A DNA stretch of 64,000 nt. Source: Zhengitettix transpicula (taxonomy: Eukaryota; Arthropoda; Insecta; Orthoptera; Tetrigidae). Shown here one piece after another: positions 11,624-24,466 of this stretch. The notes beneath the pieces were generated by a model that was not told the DNA's origin, did no database searches, and worked only from the letters and a program-made list of their open reading frames with translations. The translations under genes and the position numbers were made by a program. Numbering within the stretch: position 1 is the first letter of the stretch; each line of letters starts with the position of its first letter. Location: assembly GCA_037074705.1 (NCBI GenBank), contig CM073592.1, forward strand, positions 51,444,129-51,508,128, written 5' to 3'.

Positions 11624-11783
11624 CATGAGGGTAATCCACATGGTGGCACCTCCCCTTTAATAGTATAGGAAGGGATTTGAAAGGGGGCAAGCATCCACCT
11701 AAAAGTGATGGAGGAAAAACCCTAGAAAATCTGTTTCAGGTAGGTCGGGCATTGTCCCATACCCTTCCGTTGACGGGAGAGGG
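11624..11783 (+). mobile_element. LGLWEP-family repeat, left part (interrupted copy)
   Basis: Begins CATGAGGGTAATCCAC and continues through CTCCCCTTTAATAG, AAAACCCTAGAAAA, CAGGTAGGTCGGGCATT and CCCTTCCGTTGACGGGAGAGGG, matching the copies at 25560 (-) and 58825 (+). It lacks about 95 internal bases present in the other two. It stops at the point where the segment at 13624 resumes. Confidence 0.75.
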
Positions 11784-13623
11784 AGTGAAATTAATTATAA
11801 ATTCACGTTCAACAATTCAAACGTGAGAAACTGAGCGGATTTTTCAGGATTGTAACAAATACCTAAGAGAACCATCAGTTTGGAAAATGTTAACAAAGCA
11901 ATATAATTACAAAATATTTCGTCTTTAATTAGAAATTAAGCAGGTGTACATTGCAGTTATATAATTAGAGTTATAAATACGGAAAATATATTTATATGTA
12001 TTTTAAAAAAATGGTTATACAAAAATATATACATTTATTTAATTTACAATTTGTATACATTCCAAGTTATTAAATTATTATCTTCAAAAAATTAATACTT
12101 TCCATAAATTTGTAAAAAAAAAAATCGGAGCATGCCTAAATGAAGAATGAAAAGTTGTGCAATTATAGTATTAATTCTTTTCTGACTCATTTCCAATTTA
12201 TTAAATTGTTGTAAAGTTAAAACGTCAGATAACTATAATTATACTCATTTTTATAACATTTTCTAGTTTTATTTCCGTTCGTCATGGTAGAGGGTAGAAT
12301 ATAATGCTTTTTAAGAACATTTGAGGTTTATAAATTATTTCACATTTGAATAACTCATAAAGATTTTTTAAATTTAATTATGGTCGCATCAACTGGTAAG
12401 GTATTTTTACCTATTTTGTATAGTGTTTCGTTTTAATTTGTCGGGGAACTAATTATCGAGGGTTCTCAGTATGGAAATACATACATACATACGTCGTCGT
12501 CGGGATTTGAACCCGGGACATCTGTGACCCTGAGCACAAAACCACAAAAGGTTAGCATAATTTTTGGTGAACAAAATTAGTTAAATTCCTATTGAGGGTT
12601 ATATACCAATAAAATACCGGTTCTGATGCAAATACGGGGTAAATTATTATCTTCAGTCGCTATTAGATTTTTCTCAACTTTGAATTTCTGAAATGAAAAT
12701 CGTTAGTCTTATAATTGATCGATTCATCTAAAGATAAGAGTTTACGGAATATGGAGGATTAATTAAATCGCCAGTAGAACAATCGAAGCTCCATAAATGA
12801 CCTGCGCTTGAAAAATGCGAAATAAAACCTTTAAACGTACTGATCAGGTAAATTACCTTACATTGTTCCCAGTTCACAATGCCTGTTGAATGCAACTGGC
12901 AGAGAGGATTTAACTGTCAGTTTCATTCCAGCATTGCGAACGACTCTAACAATATCAGACCTTTGACAATGGATTACGAGTAGGGACTCTCTCAGACAGC
13001 AAATCAAATTGAAATCTGACTTCATATCTTGTTTTATAATTCCGTTAAATAGCGTCATGTATATGTTGTCAAAGATGCGCGAGGAAAATTTTTATTTATT
13101 TGTTGTTTGTCTAAAAATTCTCTTCAAATTTGACAATTGTTTTCTGGCTCAGTGTCTACTTCACCCTCGGCCGGAAATAAAATTAAATATGTACCATTGT
13201 GAGAACTGCAAATACGATAGTTATTTACAAGAAATCGTGTCAAAAGGTTACACACATTCCATATAAATACATTATTAATTTTATATGTATATTGCTTAGT
13301 ATCCAGTGATTTTAGAATACATAGATATGCAACAGGGAATCTTAAACCAATGCCTATGTCTGTCGCATTAAATTTACGGGTTTGCACAAGAAAACAATCT
13401 GACTGATTTAGATGAAACAATTTTTCTTTTTTACACAGAAGAGGTTATTATCAGTATAAAACTTATATCAAACATTTTTAGACTAAATGGCGGACGCTAA
13501 AAACCCTGATTTCAACAACTTCACCTTTCCTTAAACCAAAAAACATTAAACGTTTAAATTCAGTCATCTTAATTTACTTACTTTTTAAGGAAAGAAGAAG
13601 AAGGCGTAGTTAGGCTATATATT
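11784..13623. other. 1.84-kb insertion within an LGLWEP-family repeat
   Basis: This block separates two adjacent parts of one repeat copy. GGG is present at both edges and may be a very short target duplication. No terminal inverted repeats or long open frame are evident. It contains an antisense SINE fragment at 12490-12545. Origin unknown. Confidence 0.5.
12490..12545 (-). mobile_element. tRNA-derived SINE fragment, antisense
   Basis: GGGATTTGAACCCGGGAC on the + strand is the complement of a good pol III B box (GGTTCAAATCC). A CATA/CGTCGTCGTC tract lies alongside. No A box or full tRNA fold is recoverable, so this is a SINE piece. Confidence 0.5.
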
Positions 13624-13784
13624 GGGTTTTCTGTGGGGACGTAGCATTCCCTTCTCCGTGCATGGACCAGTTTAGGAGGCACATGGTCGACTGTTCCAAT
13701 GGGAACAGCCAACAACTCTTACCGTATGCCGAAGGTCTGCGACCCCGGAACATACACCTCTCTTAACAGGCCGAGGTGCCTCGG
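13624..13784 (+). mobile_element. LGLWEP-family repeat, right part (interrupted copy, stop in frame)
   Basis: Starts GGTTTTCTGTGGGGACG, the base sequence that follows directly in the 25.6-kb copy after the point where 11783 stops, and runs through CCCCGGAACATACACCTCT to CCGAGGTGCCTCGG. The shared frame is recognisable (TSLGG, PMGTANNS, MPKVCDPGTYTS) but a TAG replaces the Gln codon of the GTQHS motif, so this copy is broken. Confidence 0.75.
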
Positions 13785-14962
13785 AAAGAAGACAGAATAA
13801 ACTTATAGACAGGGGTTCTAATGAACAAAAATACTCAAAGAAAACTGGGACTGCAAGGTAACAATTATAACTATGGATACCATTATTTAGGCCATTCTCT
13901 TAATATGCCATCATATAACAAGTAGCTATTCACTTATTGACCGAATAGTTATTTATCCCAATATTATATTGGATATGAAAATAAATAAATAGAATCTATA
14001 CAGTAAAATCAAAGTAAATTTATTTACAGATTTTTAAATGTATAAGAACAGAAGAAAAATTATAAACGAGAACCTACTACTAAACACTCCGCGGTACTCA
14101 ATAGACCACCACTGCGACTTATTGAACGTGGTTGATAACGGAAGTCTTTACTGGGAATTGCAACGTTAAAAGGAGCACATCGCGATATAGAATGTCGCCT
14201 GATGACGTTCCGGTCACTTGAGTACCGTCACTGAGGCAGTAAGGAAAACTTATAATCAGATCGCAAACTAATGAGGAGTGATTTAAGGCACGATATCTAC
14301 CGAAAATTTGAAAGTACATTTTGACAAATGGAATACTGCTATTTTCTGCCACCTGAGAACGAGCATCTCGGAAATTGAGTAGCTGGTCGGCTGTTCGCGT
14401 GCTACTGTCGTCCGTGTCATATTATTATTAAAGGCGAGAAGTAACGCATTCGTGTACGTTTTCATCTAGTTGTTTATTAGCATTATTGCTTTGCAAATTG
14501 ACTCAATTTTCTGCATAAAATTGATCAGAATTGTTCTCATTAACAGTGTTTTCACTTGAGTTATATGGCGACTAATGGCTAATGTAAGACTAAAATAATT
14601 CCGGCTCATGTAGTAAGACATTTACATTTTAATTTATTACCACGAAATTATGATAGAGAAGAATAACGTAACTTCTAAAAATCTTTTTCCCTGTACATGC
14701 AGAGTATTCACATAAAACTGTCAAGAGATTATAGACATTAATTCAGCTAAGAGGAAAATAACCAATTTTAAAAAATGCTTAAAATAGGTCAAAAACATTT
14801 CCATCAGACGTCACAGGCATTTAAAAAAGGATGCCATGTATTGTGTGATAATGAAGAGAATATCAAGAGATATGAGCCCTACATTATATAGTCTCTTCTC
14901 GGGGTTACTGCACCATAATCAGGAAAATGTTAGGCAAGTCTTCATTTAGAGGCCAAGTCTGA

Positions 14963-15032
<70 letters not shown>

Positions 15033-16565
15033 TTTTACGGCCTGTCGATATGCTCGGTTGAGTGACGGAGCTCATAAAAGATCACGAGGTTTTTATCGGT
15101 CAAAGTAAGTTCATATTGTCTGGGGTTTAGAATGTTACAGGATTATAAATTTTACTTACAGACATTTCTAAGTCTGAATATTTAAAGACTTCTTTGGATT
15201 TTATTCACAAACAATTTATATTAATTTCGTAATTGGCAACACGATAAAAATGGCATTGTAGAATTATTAATATTTGTGTTATTCTTCATTTTTTAAATAT
15301 TTTAATATTGATTGCAAAAATTTTATGTTGTAAGTAGTTTCTTAAATGAATTTTTTTTTAGCTAACACAGAGTAATGCTATTTTGAATTCGTTTAATTGG
15401 TCTTGTGAAATAGACGAATTTATACTTTATAAAATTAATGTAAAATTCAGTGATAATACCCGATAAAAATTGCAATCTTTTTTTTTTCAATTCAATTTAG
15501 GGTAAATTTATTGATTCCTTCATTACATGTTACATTCAAAATCTTCTACGGGACGAGTTCTGAGAATAATATACAGATAGTAAATAATATTCATTTACCT
15601 CGACAACCCTGCGGAGTAAGTATAAGGCTTTCGCTACAGTTTTAATTCTCGGCTCTCTCTCCCGTCGTTGCATATTTGCGCCGGAATGCCATTGTCCTCA
15701 CGTCACATCTGCGCACGAGAATTACGTGCTACGTGTATGTATAGCAGGGTGACTATGAAATTACGGCTTCCAGGCAATGCATGTTAAACTAGTACATTTA
15801 GTAGATAAAGGGCAGCGTCTGGTCGGTCTCGTATTCAAGCTGCTAAATTAATGAGATATTGAATATTACATAACTTTGTAAATAAAAATATATATTTTTT
15901 AAATCCATTCATTCATACAAAATTTATAAAAATTTTGGGCCAAGAAATTTTTTTAAAATTTATTATAAATAAAATATATTAATTTCAAGGATATATTTGC
16001 TAAAATATATTATTTAGTTTAAATATTTCGTAATTAATCACACAAATAAAAATTAAATGACAGGGAATACGTATTATATCCATTCGTATAAAACGCCGTC
16101 GGATTGATTAACGACGTGAATTTAGCGCATAATAAATTTGCTACGGATCTCAGATTCTTTTTAATATTTAGAGAAATATTACTAAAGATAATGGGAACGG
16201 TCGTATATAATTTTTCTCTTAGACAGACACTAGATTTTATCCTCTTGTAAGATGCCAACAGAACAAACTCCTGTAAATTTGGTATACAGGTGAAGATAAT
16301 TTTTCAGTGTTGTTCCCAGCCCCATTCTTTCGTCTGATTCGTTTCTCTACTCACAATAAACTTGAGTTAGCGGTAAGACTACAAAAAAAAATCTTCGGTA
16401 AACATCGGTCATCTCTGGTAAGAGTAAGCGTTCTATATTCGATGTAAATAATGAAATCCGGTTAAAAATATCCAGTTACTTCGATCGTCATCACACTGAC
16501 TTTAGTAACATCCAACTAGCCGTGGCCGTTACTGCCGCCCTGTGACATTTTCGTGTATTATTTTT
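13785..16565. other. AT-rich intergenic DNA with a long (TC)n tract
   Basis: No gene or recognisable transposon. A 61-base TC microsatellite is listed at 14969. A more GC-rich patch near 15640-15740 shows no open frame or known motif. Confidence 0.5.
14969..15029 (+). repeat. (TC)n microsatellite
   Basis: About 30 uninterrupted TC units. The other strand is a purine (GA)n tract, a sequence class able to form triplex DNA and to bind GAGA-type factors in insects; no promoter context is visible here. Confidence 0.95.
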
Positions 16566-17980
16566 AACTACCTGGGTGCCCGGCGTTGCCCGAGATGTCC
16601 CGATACACTCCAATTTAAAATGCTTTTGCGCTATTTTTATGTAACGCTCCTCGAACCCTATCCCTAAATGTGCTCACCTCCCATGCTGAAGGTGTTTAAG
16701 TCACTGACTTAAAATTATATTTGTAGACATATAATTTTTCGATCTGAAATTAAACTATTTGGTGGTTTTAGCAATCTGCAGTTGGTAGCATTGTATAAAA
16801 TTAATGCAAAACATTACGAAATACGCTGTCTTCAATAAAAAAATATCAATTTTGAACATTTAAGTATTGTTTTTATCATAATTCTATGTATCTTCCAGTG
16901 CGTATTGCAAGATATAATTGGGAAACATATTGGTCCCTGATCCCGTTAAATATTCCACGTCAAAAGTCAAGTTATTTAAAAGAAAATTAATGCCATGGAT
17001 TGTATAACCTTTCATAATAAATTATATTTATCACTCGATGTGGTATTGGTAGATTTAATTATACTTATTATTCAACCAAAATATTTTTGCTCAGCTTCAT
17101 TTCTCAGAAGTTGAACATCTATAACGTCGATCCCAAAAATGGAAAACAAATATTGCTATCCTAACCTCAAATTTTTGTTTCACGACACAAATTGCACGCA
17201 ATAATTTGTTTACATTTATACAAATTTATAGAAATACGTTGCGTAAAGTATAATTAATTGTACTTTTAATTCAATTTAAATGTTCCTATTTCTGTACATA
17301 CGTTTGACTGATAGTGCATTAATTGAATAACGACCATAAAAACTTTCGGAGTTCCGTACGTCATTTTCAATACTTTTATAGTTACAAACATATAATTCAG
17401 CAGTCGTACCTTAGACAAATCTTATTATCTTCTGAAATATTATACAGGATACAATAGTACGTTATATTATGAAATTTTATAAATCTCGACCGACACACAT
17501 TTGAATGTATTATAGGGCGCCATATTGGCTTTATCAAAGATAGCGGGATAATTAACTATTCCAAATTAACTTTGCGCAAGGATGGTAAAGTGTTTCGTAT
17601 TGATTTTTATTACTATTCGATGGAGTAATACTGGAAAAAATTTTACTTTTTATTCAATCAAAATATTTCTGCTTTATTTCATTACGAAATACAGAACTAT
17701 ATTTAGGATGCGTCAATGTCTTGAAAACTTATGACGTCATAGTCTCGCGCAGTAATTTAACACTAATTCGTAACTTATTTCAATTATAATTATTTCCACG
17801 TGTATTCTAAGGGTTTCTCACCCCCACAGTACCGGTTCTCGATTTTGGCAGAATATATATACCAATTTTTGTTGAATTCTGTCCACGCGATAAAATTTGT
17901 ATAAAGAACAACGTAAATACATACATACATACATACATACATACATACATACAAATATACATCCTTTTTTATTATATAGA
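16566..17980 (+). mobile_element. CCGGCGTTGC...TTATATAG family repeat, long copy
   Basis: Begins AACTACCTGGGTGCCCGGCGTTGCC and ends TTTTTTATTATATAG. The last about 330 bases are nearly identical to 30189-30515, and the GCAAGGATGGTAAAGT segment at 17577 matches 29962. An internal unit (ATTCGATGGAGTA...ATTTCTGCTTTATTTC) occurs twice in diverged form (about 17033 and 17612). No transposase or reverse transcriptase is encoded, so it is non-autonomous or a fragment. Family name not known to me. Confidence 0.75.
17917..17953 (+). repeat. (ATAC)n microsatellite
   Basis: About nine ATAC units within the repeat above. The homologous place in the 29.8-kb copy has only two or three units, so the tract expanded after the copies separated. 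Confidence 0.9.
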
Positions 17981-18475
17981 AAGAAGAAGATGTAATCACT
18001 CCCATATTTTTACGACCTTTAGGCACAGTGAACTTTAATACGAAAAGACATTTGTGCAATGCTTTGTTCTAAACATGACGGGACATTGACTACATAAACA
18101 GTAAGATGAAAATAAGTAGACCTAGTCTCATGGGATACGTTTCTCAAAATAACTACATCAATTGCATAATTTCAAAGAAGCAATTAACGAGGCTCGGAAA
18201 TACAATATAATGTTAATATCATAATACTTTTCATACAGATGAGCACAAGATGTGAACCTCGACAAAAAGGGTTCAAGTAAGGTTTCAGCCAATCTTAGAA
18301 TCAATAACAACAGGATTAGAACACGACTTTTAAGTATGCTTCAAGAATTAATGTAATTCAGTCATTTAAATTTATTTGTATAACACATTACGTTCAACCT
18401 TTCATTGTCACCGTTGACTGTCGATATTCATATTATTCTAGAATGATGTATTTTACGGTATATATATAATATATA

Positions 18476-19500
18476 TGTAATGACCAACAATATATTTAAT
18501 GAAAGGATTTCTAAATTATTCAATATTTGTATTATCAGCTTAATATTGCGTTCAGGGTATTGTAGGCCACGGTCAGCATTTCCTAAGAATGTGGAGTGTA
18601 TCGAGAGTATTATTGTCGGCGTTGTGTAATATTGAAAGCTTTGAAAAAATGTAGAGTCTCTGATGGGCAATGACAGAGGTCAGTTAGAGTCTCCGACTTA
18701 GCGGTTAACAGTGAGTCTACGTGTAAAAGATAAATTATCAAGGTTGTTTGTGTTAAAGGAATAGTTACCTCGTTTCTAGATATTGAAGGATACAAACATA
18801 CACGTTTTTATAGGGAAAGTTGCACTGGCTACATATATAGGATATTATCACTATTCACCGAAATGTTGTAAAGCAACTGATGATCGTCTGTGGTGTTGTA
18901 TCGATTTAATCGCGAATGCTGAAAGAAATGGTTTAGAAAGTCTAATGCCTGTTAATTAAAAAGTCATTTAAATAATTTGTGAGCTAAACTCACTAAAAAA
19001 GTTGATGTAAATGGTGAAGTGAAAGATTTGGCGTCATACGAGAACTTCTCCGATGTCTGGTACGTAACCAAATACTTTGTAAACTTTGTATAATATTCCT
19101 TACCGTCAGATTTCTTATGCCATTTTCAGAGTGTAAAACTAGTAAATTAATTTCAATATATTGTAATATTCTATCAATTTTGTTATTTCAATGCGGGTTC
19201 CTATTACTGTTTGAGACCCGTTAAGTGACCCTGAAGATATCTAGATTCTCATGAATAAAAAAATGTGTATAACAATTAATTAAATTTAAATTGTAATAAA
19301 TTTTCCTTATTTAAAATTAAATACGTAAGTAATCTTTTCATTTATTTAACCAGTTTATAAATCACAGTTCCCTTTTAATAAATTGTTTTTTAAAAAATTT
19401 AAATATAAAATATTTGTTTACCAAATTAATTGACGTAGTAATGAAGGATTATGTACTAAAATTAATTGTAAATTCATTTAAAGATTCTTGCATTTTATTA
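18476..19500 (+). mobile_element. Possible older relative of the TGTA...TACA LTR-like family
   Basis: Starts TGTAATGACC beside an AT tract. Further in come TGTAAACTTTG, GTCAGATTTCTT and GACCCGTTAAGTGACCCTGA, in the same order as in the four clear copies, but much diverged. The right end cannot be placed. It may be chance similarity in part. Confidence 0.35.
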
Positions 19501-22500
19501 ATCTAAAATTATTAATTTTTTAACACATTAATTGGCACGATTTATCCTAAATTGGTTACCACAGTGGACAGTGCTGATGTTATGGAGAGGTGAGAAGTGT
19601 CAGGAACACAACTCAGTGACGTTGGGTAAAGTTATTCTATAAAACACCTTAGAGAGACACGGGTATTTTTATTGTAAATTTTAATTAAGGAATAAATTTT
19701 TGTACTTTATTAAATAACATTCCAATAAATATTTCTGTTACATATTCAGTACATCATGGTGCAGTCGTGAGTACTTCATGATATTGAAGCGCAATTTTTC
19801 TATACTTGTCGTTATGCAAGTAACTAAATAACTCTCGAAAATTCTACGTAAAACTTGTAAGAGTTATACAACAATGTAGTATTTAAAATTATTATAATGA
19901 TGTAAGTTATACCTGGGATAAATCTAAAGCTTGAGAAACGTGTTATTCAATTATAGCACCGAAAGTCTGTAATTTCCTGTTCAAATTCAAACCAGTGCTG
20001 ATATTCGCTAAACAAATATAGTGCATTGTCTAAAAAGTATCCAGGGGAAAAATATAATGAAACGAAGCACGAGATACTTACGCCAGAATTTCTGTAGATT
20101 TTTTCGACCATGCGAGCTCGTAAATGTGACATTGAGAAGCAGCTTTTCTGTATTTAGTTGACATATGCTGCGGTTTCAAGTGTACATTATGCATTGTTTA
20201 TACCGTCCTCTGATGAGACTTGTTCAGTGACACGAACAACTCTGAAAAGGACAGTACGCACACCCCGAGGTGGAGTTACTTCTACATGGCTGCCACCAGG
20301 TGGTTTGAAAACAACTCTGAGGCTGTAGAAAGGCAATTACCATGCTGCGTTCGAAATCACTTTTCTCTAGGAACCTGGCAAGTACACGATATTTTCATTT
20401 AATAATTGTTAGACATACATTTACAAAGCAGCGCAATTCTCTAGTATGTCCAACTAAAGAAACGACACGAGTGATGGTGCAAGGATAACTGCCCAAGGGT
20501 AATTACCTTCATCCCCACCAATCACATTTCTCTCAGGCCCTGGAATAAGGTTAGCGGAAGTGAAAGAAAATTATCGATGTTATTTTTGTGAGCTTTTTCT
20601 GTGTAGTAGATGACAATCAGGGGAAGGTTTTGATAATCTGAAAAGAAACAATCAATACTGCTTTCCGATAAGTAGGAAATTTCTTTTTTTCAAGCATCAT
20701 CTAACCAGTACTATTAAGAACCGTCTGTAAGTCATTATTGGGCGAGTAATGAATACATTCCTACAGAAGTGCACTATTTTTGAAGAGAATAGACTACAGT
20801 ACTTTTCAAAAGGGAACAGTTCTGGTTGTCAGCGAATAAGAGCAGAGAATTAGCCACATCTTCAATAATGACAACAAGCCCTTACACTGGCTGCGAGGAC
20901 AATAATGCGACAACGTCCAACGGATTTGATTTGTCGGCGCAATGAAGATCTTCAAGGTCAAATCGGCTCCCAGTTGAAAAGCTCTATACGTACGTCTTAT
21001 TAAACGGAGGCGGGAAGTAATGTGGTTTATATTGGTGAAAGACTGTTCCAATTGCACATTTGTCCGTTGATGGAAAAGTTTCAGCACGTTTTATGAACTT
21101 CAACTAATTGTAATTTGCATTCAATAAACGATATTAAATAATTTAATTGACACAATACATGTTCAAAAGCAAGTTGACCATTTTTCATACGTTGCGATAT
21201 ACAAGACAAAAATAAACAAATACTTCAATTTAGAGGGAAATTTCTAGTGTTTCAACAACAAACAGAAAGTACTGTTCGACATAATAGACGAACATGTGAG
21301 AACCTTAACAAATATCGCGCTAAAATTCAAAATTCTCATAAACCTAACATTAATATTAATCGTTCAATCTTTTATTCTCCACGTTTGAATACTCGTAAAA
21401 TAGGTCCTGGCGTATTTTTATCACTCTCGAGTCCAGACATTAAATTCGTCCAGACGTTATAAAACGGAAAATCGTTAATGGATTTTTCGTTTCCAATTAT
21501 TTAGGTAAAAATACTTCTCGGAAATAACAGTAATAAAAGTCACGTTTGCCAGGAATATAGCTGCAGGCAAGTGAATTTGGAATTGTAAATATCACTCTAA
21601 TTTTAAATTGTGCTTTTATAAATGTAGTTGCTTTCTTTCTGTGTTGAAAAGTTACTGGATCGGGTAAAAAAGTAAAGGCTAACTGAAAATGATACATTTG
21701 ATATAAAATAATTAAATATGGCCAAACTAACGGCAACATTAGCTTTATTCTTGGAATTAATTGAAAGTTAATAAAATGCAATTAACAATAAAAATAAAGT
21801 AACACTCTGTATTTTTGTGATATCATCAATATATATCATATATTATTAAAAAAACATTCCAACCTGTTCCAAATTCTTAAATACTAAAATATTGATTAAT
21901 TTACGGAAATGTATTATTATAATAACTTTTATGGCCGAAATTTTTATGAAAGCTGTTTTCGAAAGTAAAAAAAAATGTAAATTCATCAATCTCTTTGTAT
22001 TTACAGTAATCATAAATTCCGTAGGTCTGCTATTTTCATTCATCTAATTTGTGATGATTGTAAAATATTTAGGGTGAAAGACAAAATCAATAAAAATGAC
22101 AATATTCCTCAGTATTATCCTCAATTTTCCTCGTCGATTTGTTGGCAATAAGGAAGGGAATGGCCACAGTTTCCTACTGCGTCTTCATTTGAATACTTAC
22201 CTGAAATCTTTGTGCAAAGCGGTAAAAAAATCTTCAACCCTATGACAGGAAGGAAATTCGACCAATCTTTCCCTCGGAAATTATACTGAAAAATATTATT
22301 AAGAATATTAAGCATATTCAAAAAAATACACTCAAGTGAATTTAAAAACTGCTCTGGTAATACTTACCATAACATTATATTGTAAACTCCATTCTTATTA
22401 AGTAAATTAGTATTCTTAAAAATAATTAAATATTGATATAGTTTTATCAAATTTTGCTATCAGCATATATTGAAGTATTCAATTTTGTAGACTTGATGAA

Positions 22501-22857
22501 TACCTACCAACGCTTTCTGAGATACTGAGAAGCTTTCAAAGCCGTAGGTATTGACTCTGCATAGTTGCTACATAACTGCAATACCTACATTCCATGGCAA
22601 CAACCCACAGTCTTAGCTCTCACAACGTTTAAATTGACGGTATTCAAGCAACAGGTAAGGAAAACTTCCAATAAGCCACAGTTTTATAATTTGTTTTGCC
22701 TGCCTTATTAAATCGACTCAACCGCTGAGAAAGGTCTGCAATAACCAGCAAGAGCGACCCTAATTATATATCATTGAAAAACTACGTATGTAACAAGTGT
22801 ATATATTTCAATATTCATCTGATTGAGATATGAAATTAACCAGATTGATATATTAAG
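19501..22857. other. AT-rich intergenic DNA
   Basis: Nothing recognised. Segments at about 20220-20400 and 20800-21090 are somewhat richer in GC with open frames of 60 and 93 codons, but neither shows a known domain or splice context. Confidence 0.45.
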
Positions 22858-22990
22858 TTCAGCGATCGTGGTGCCATTAGCCTCTCCCTGACACAAAGGG
22901 AACACAATACGTCACAAGGCGACCAACGGTCTATACTTATTCTGTTCGTAACTTGCCTTACTATTAGCGTGCGCAGCCAATGCAGATGCT
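22858..22990 (+). repeat. Dispersed repeat shared with 735-865
   Basis: AGCGATCGTGGTGCCATTAG, CCTCTCCCTGACACAA and TTCGTAACTTGCC follow the same order and spacing as in 735-865, with roughly one change in four or five bases. Family unknown. Confidence 0.5.
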
Positions 22991-23184
22991 TGAATCAAAG
23001 AAAGAGACATAATCAACATAATTTCAACCCCTTTGTAATAAGATGTGAACAATGGAGCATCAGAACTGATCAATTCAACTACATAATTATTAAGGAGCGT
23101 GCCAAATGTCAATTACTGATAGAGATTGTAGACTAATACATCAACTTTCCGCTTAATCTTCGTCTTCTAATAAATAAAATAAGA

Positions 23185-23410
23185 TGTTTGTTTGTGTGTG
23201 TGTATATTTCGCATAAAACTTTGACCAAATTACGTACACGAGTTCATTTCTAATCGGAAACAAACACTGTGGGAGGTTGAACGAGGGTGGAAAATTACAA
23301 ATTCTGCTCAAACGGCAGATTTTTGCGTCGGATCAATATTTTTCGGTTCAATGAATTGAAAGTGATTTTCGAGATTTTGTGTGTGATCATCGAAACCCTT
23401 TTCAGCATAT
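23185..23410 (+). repeat. Single unit related to the G-rich tandem array at 38.2-39.1 kb
   Basis: TGTTTGTTTGTGTGTG, then ACCAAATTACGTACACGAG, then AGGTTGAACGAGGGTGG follows the layout at 38165-38300 (TTTGTTTGTATG, ACCAAATTTCGTACACCGAG). Homology is moderate. Confidence 0.4.
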
Positions 23411-23420
23411 ATATATATAT

Positions 23421-24466
23421 TGTAGTAATTGGTAATTAAGGCATTGTGCTAATTGAAAAGTTGAATTGTAGCGGACTCATTATTAGTGGATATAGAGCGG
23501 ACGCCGCAACAAACCGGCAAGACAAAGAAAACATTGTTGATCAGTTGAAAAGGTTTTTTACGCGCTCAAAATTTACGAGACGAAGATATCAGTTGGGCAG
23601 TAGGCAGCAAGGAGAAAAGACCAAAATTCCAAGTCATGAAAATTTGAACAGTACAGTCGGGCAGCAAACAGCGAATAGATCAGACGAAAAGTTTTACAGT
23701 CGGCAGTCAGAACGAAATAATGTGGTCTAGTCACAAACATACTTTCAAATATTAAAAAGTAAAGCAATATTCAGTCGGGAAGGAGACAGAGCAACTAGTG
23801 TGAATTCGCTGGCCATAGACGAACCATTGAAGTACATTTTCAACTAAAGTCACGAGATCTACAAATCCAGGTTGCAGTAAAGCATCGAGAACCAACCAAT
23901 TTGTGTTAAACCAATTAACAAACAACGCCAATTAGAGCCTGTGAACCTTTAGAGTCTGTGAGAACTTAGACTCAGTGATGTCCCCAAAATTGTGCACGAA
24001 AAGCTAAAAAGAGACCTGGGCAGCCGTAAGTAGAGAAAACTTTAAAATTATTTGTAAACCGTTTTTAAAAGATAAAAGTCAGATCGTTCTTTAATTATTT
24101 AATTATCGATAAAATGAGATTCTTAATTCTTGATAAAATTGAAATTGTTAAATTCAATCTTTAGTATTATTTCTTCCGCAACAAATTTCGTCTATGTTCA
24201 GACGCATTGATTTCCATAAAAGGTAAATGTAATTTTGATTATATAAATTCTGCCATTTATCAAACCCAGTTCAAGACCCTGAGATCCCAATTATTTTGTG
24301 TATTTTAGACTTGTATTAAAATTGTTAATAAATCTTGTTTAATAACTTTCACTTAAGTTCTTTCATTTAAAACGCCACATAATCATTGATTCCTATATAA
24401 TATAAATGTAAATTTGTGTTTTTTTTTCATTTGTTATATTCAGCCATTATTATATAAATTATTACA
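23421..24466 (+). mobile_element. LTR-like unit, copy 1 (probable solo LTR), 1046 bp
   Basis: Runs from TGTAGTAATTGG to AATTATTACA and is flanked by ATAT on both sides, as expected for a 4-base target duplication. It holds AGTTGGGCAG/CAGTCGGGCAG subrepeats, a splice-donor-like GCCGTAAGT at 24026, TATCAAACCCAGT and GACCCTGAGAT at 24258-24285, and AATAAA about 50 bases later. An open frame at 23446-23730 is shared in part with copy 2 but is not a known protein. TG...CA termini and lack of genes fit a solo LTR; a terminal-inverted-repeat element is the alternative. Confidence 0.65.

Noticed and set aside
17917..17953. Possible CRISPR-like or coding YVCM repeat from the ATAC run
   Set aside because: It is a simple tetranucleotide microsatellite in an insect genome; no spacers exist.
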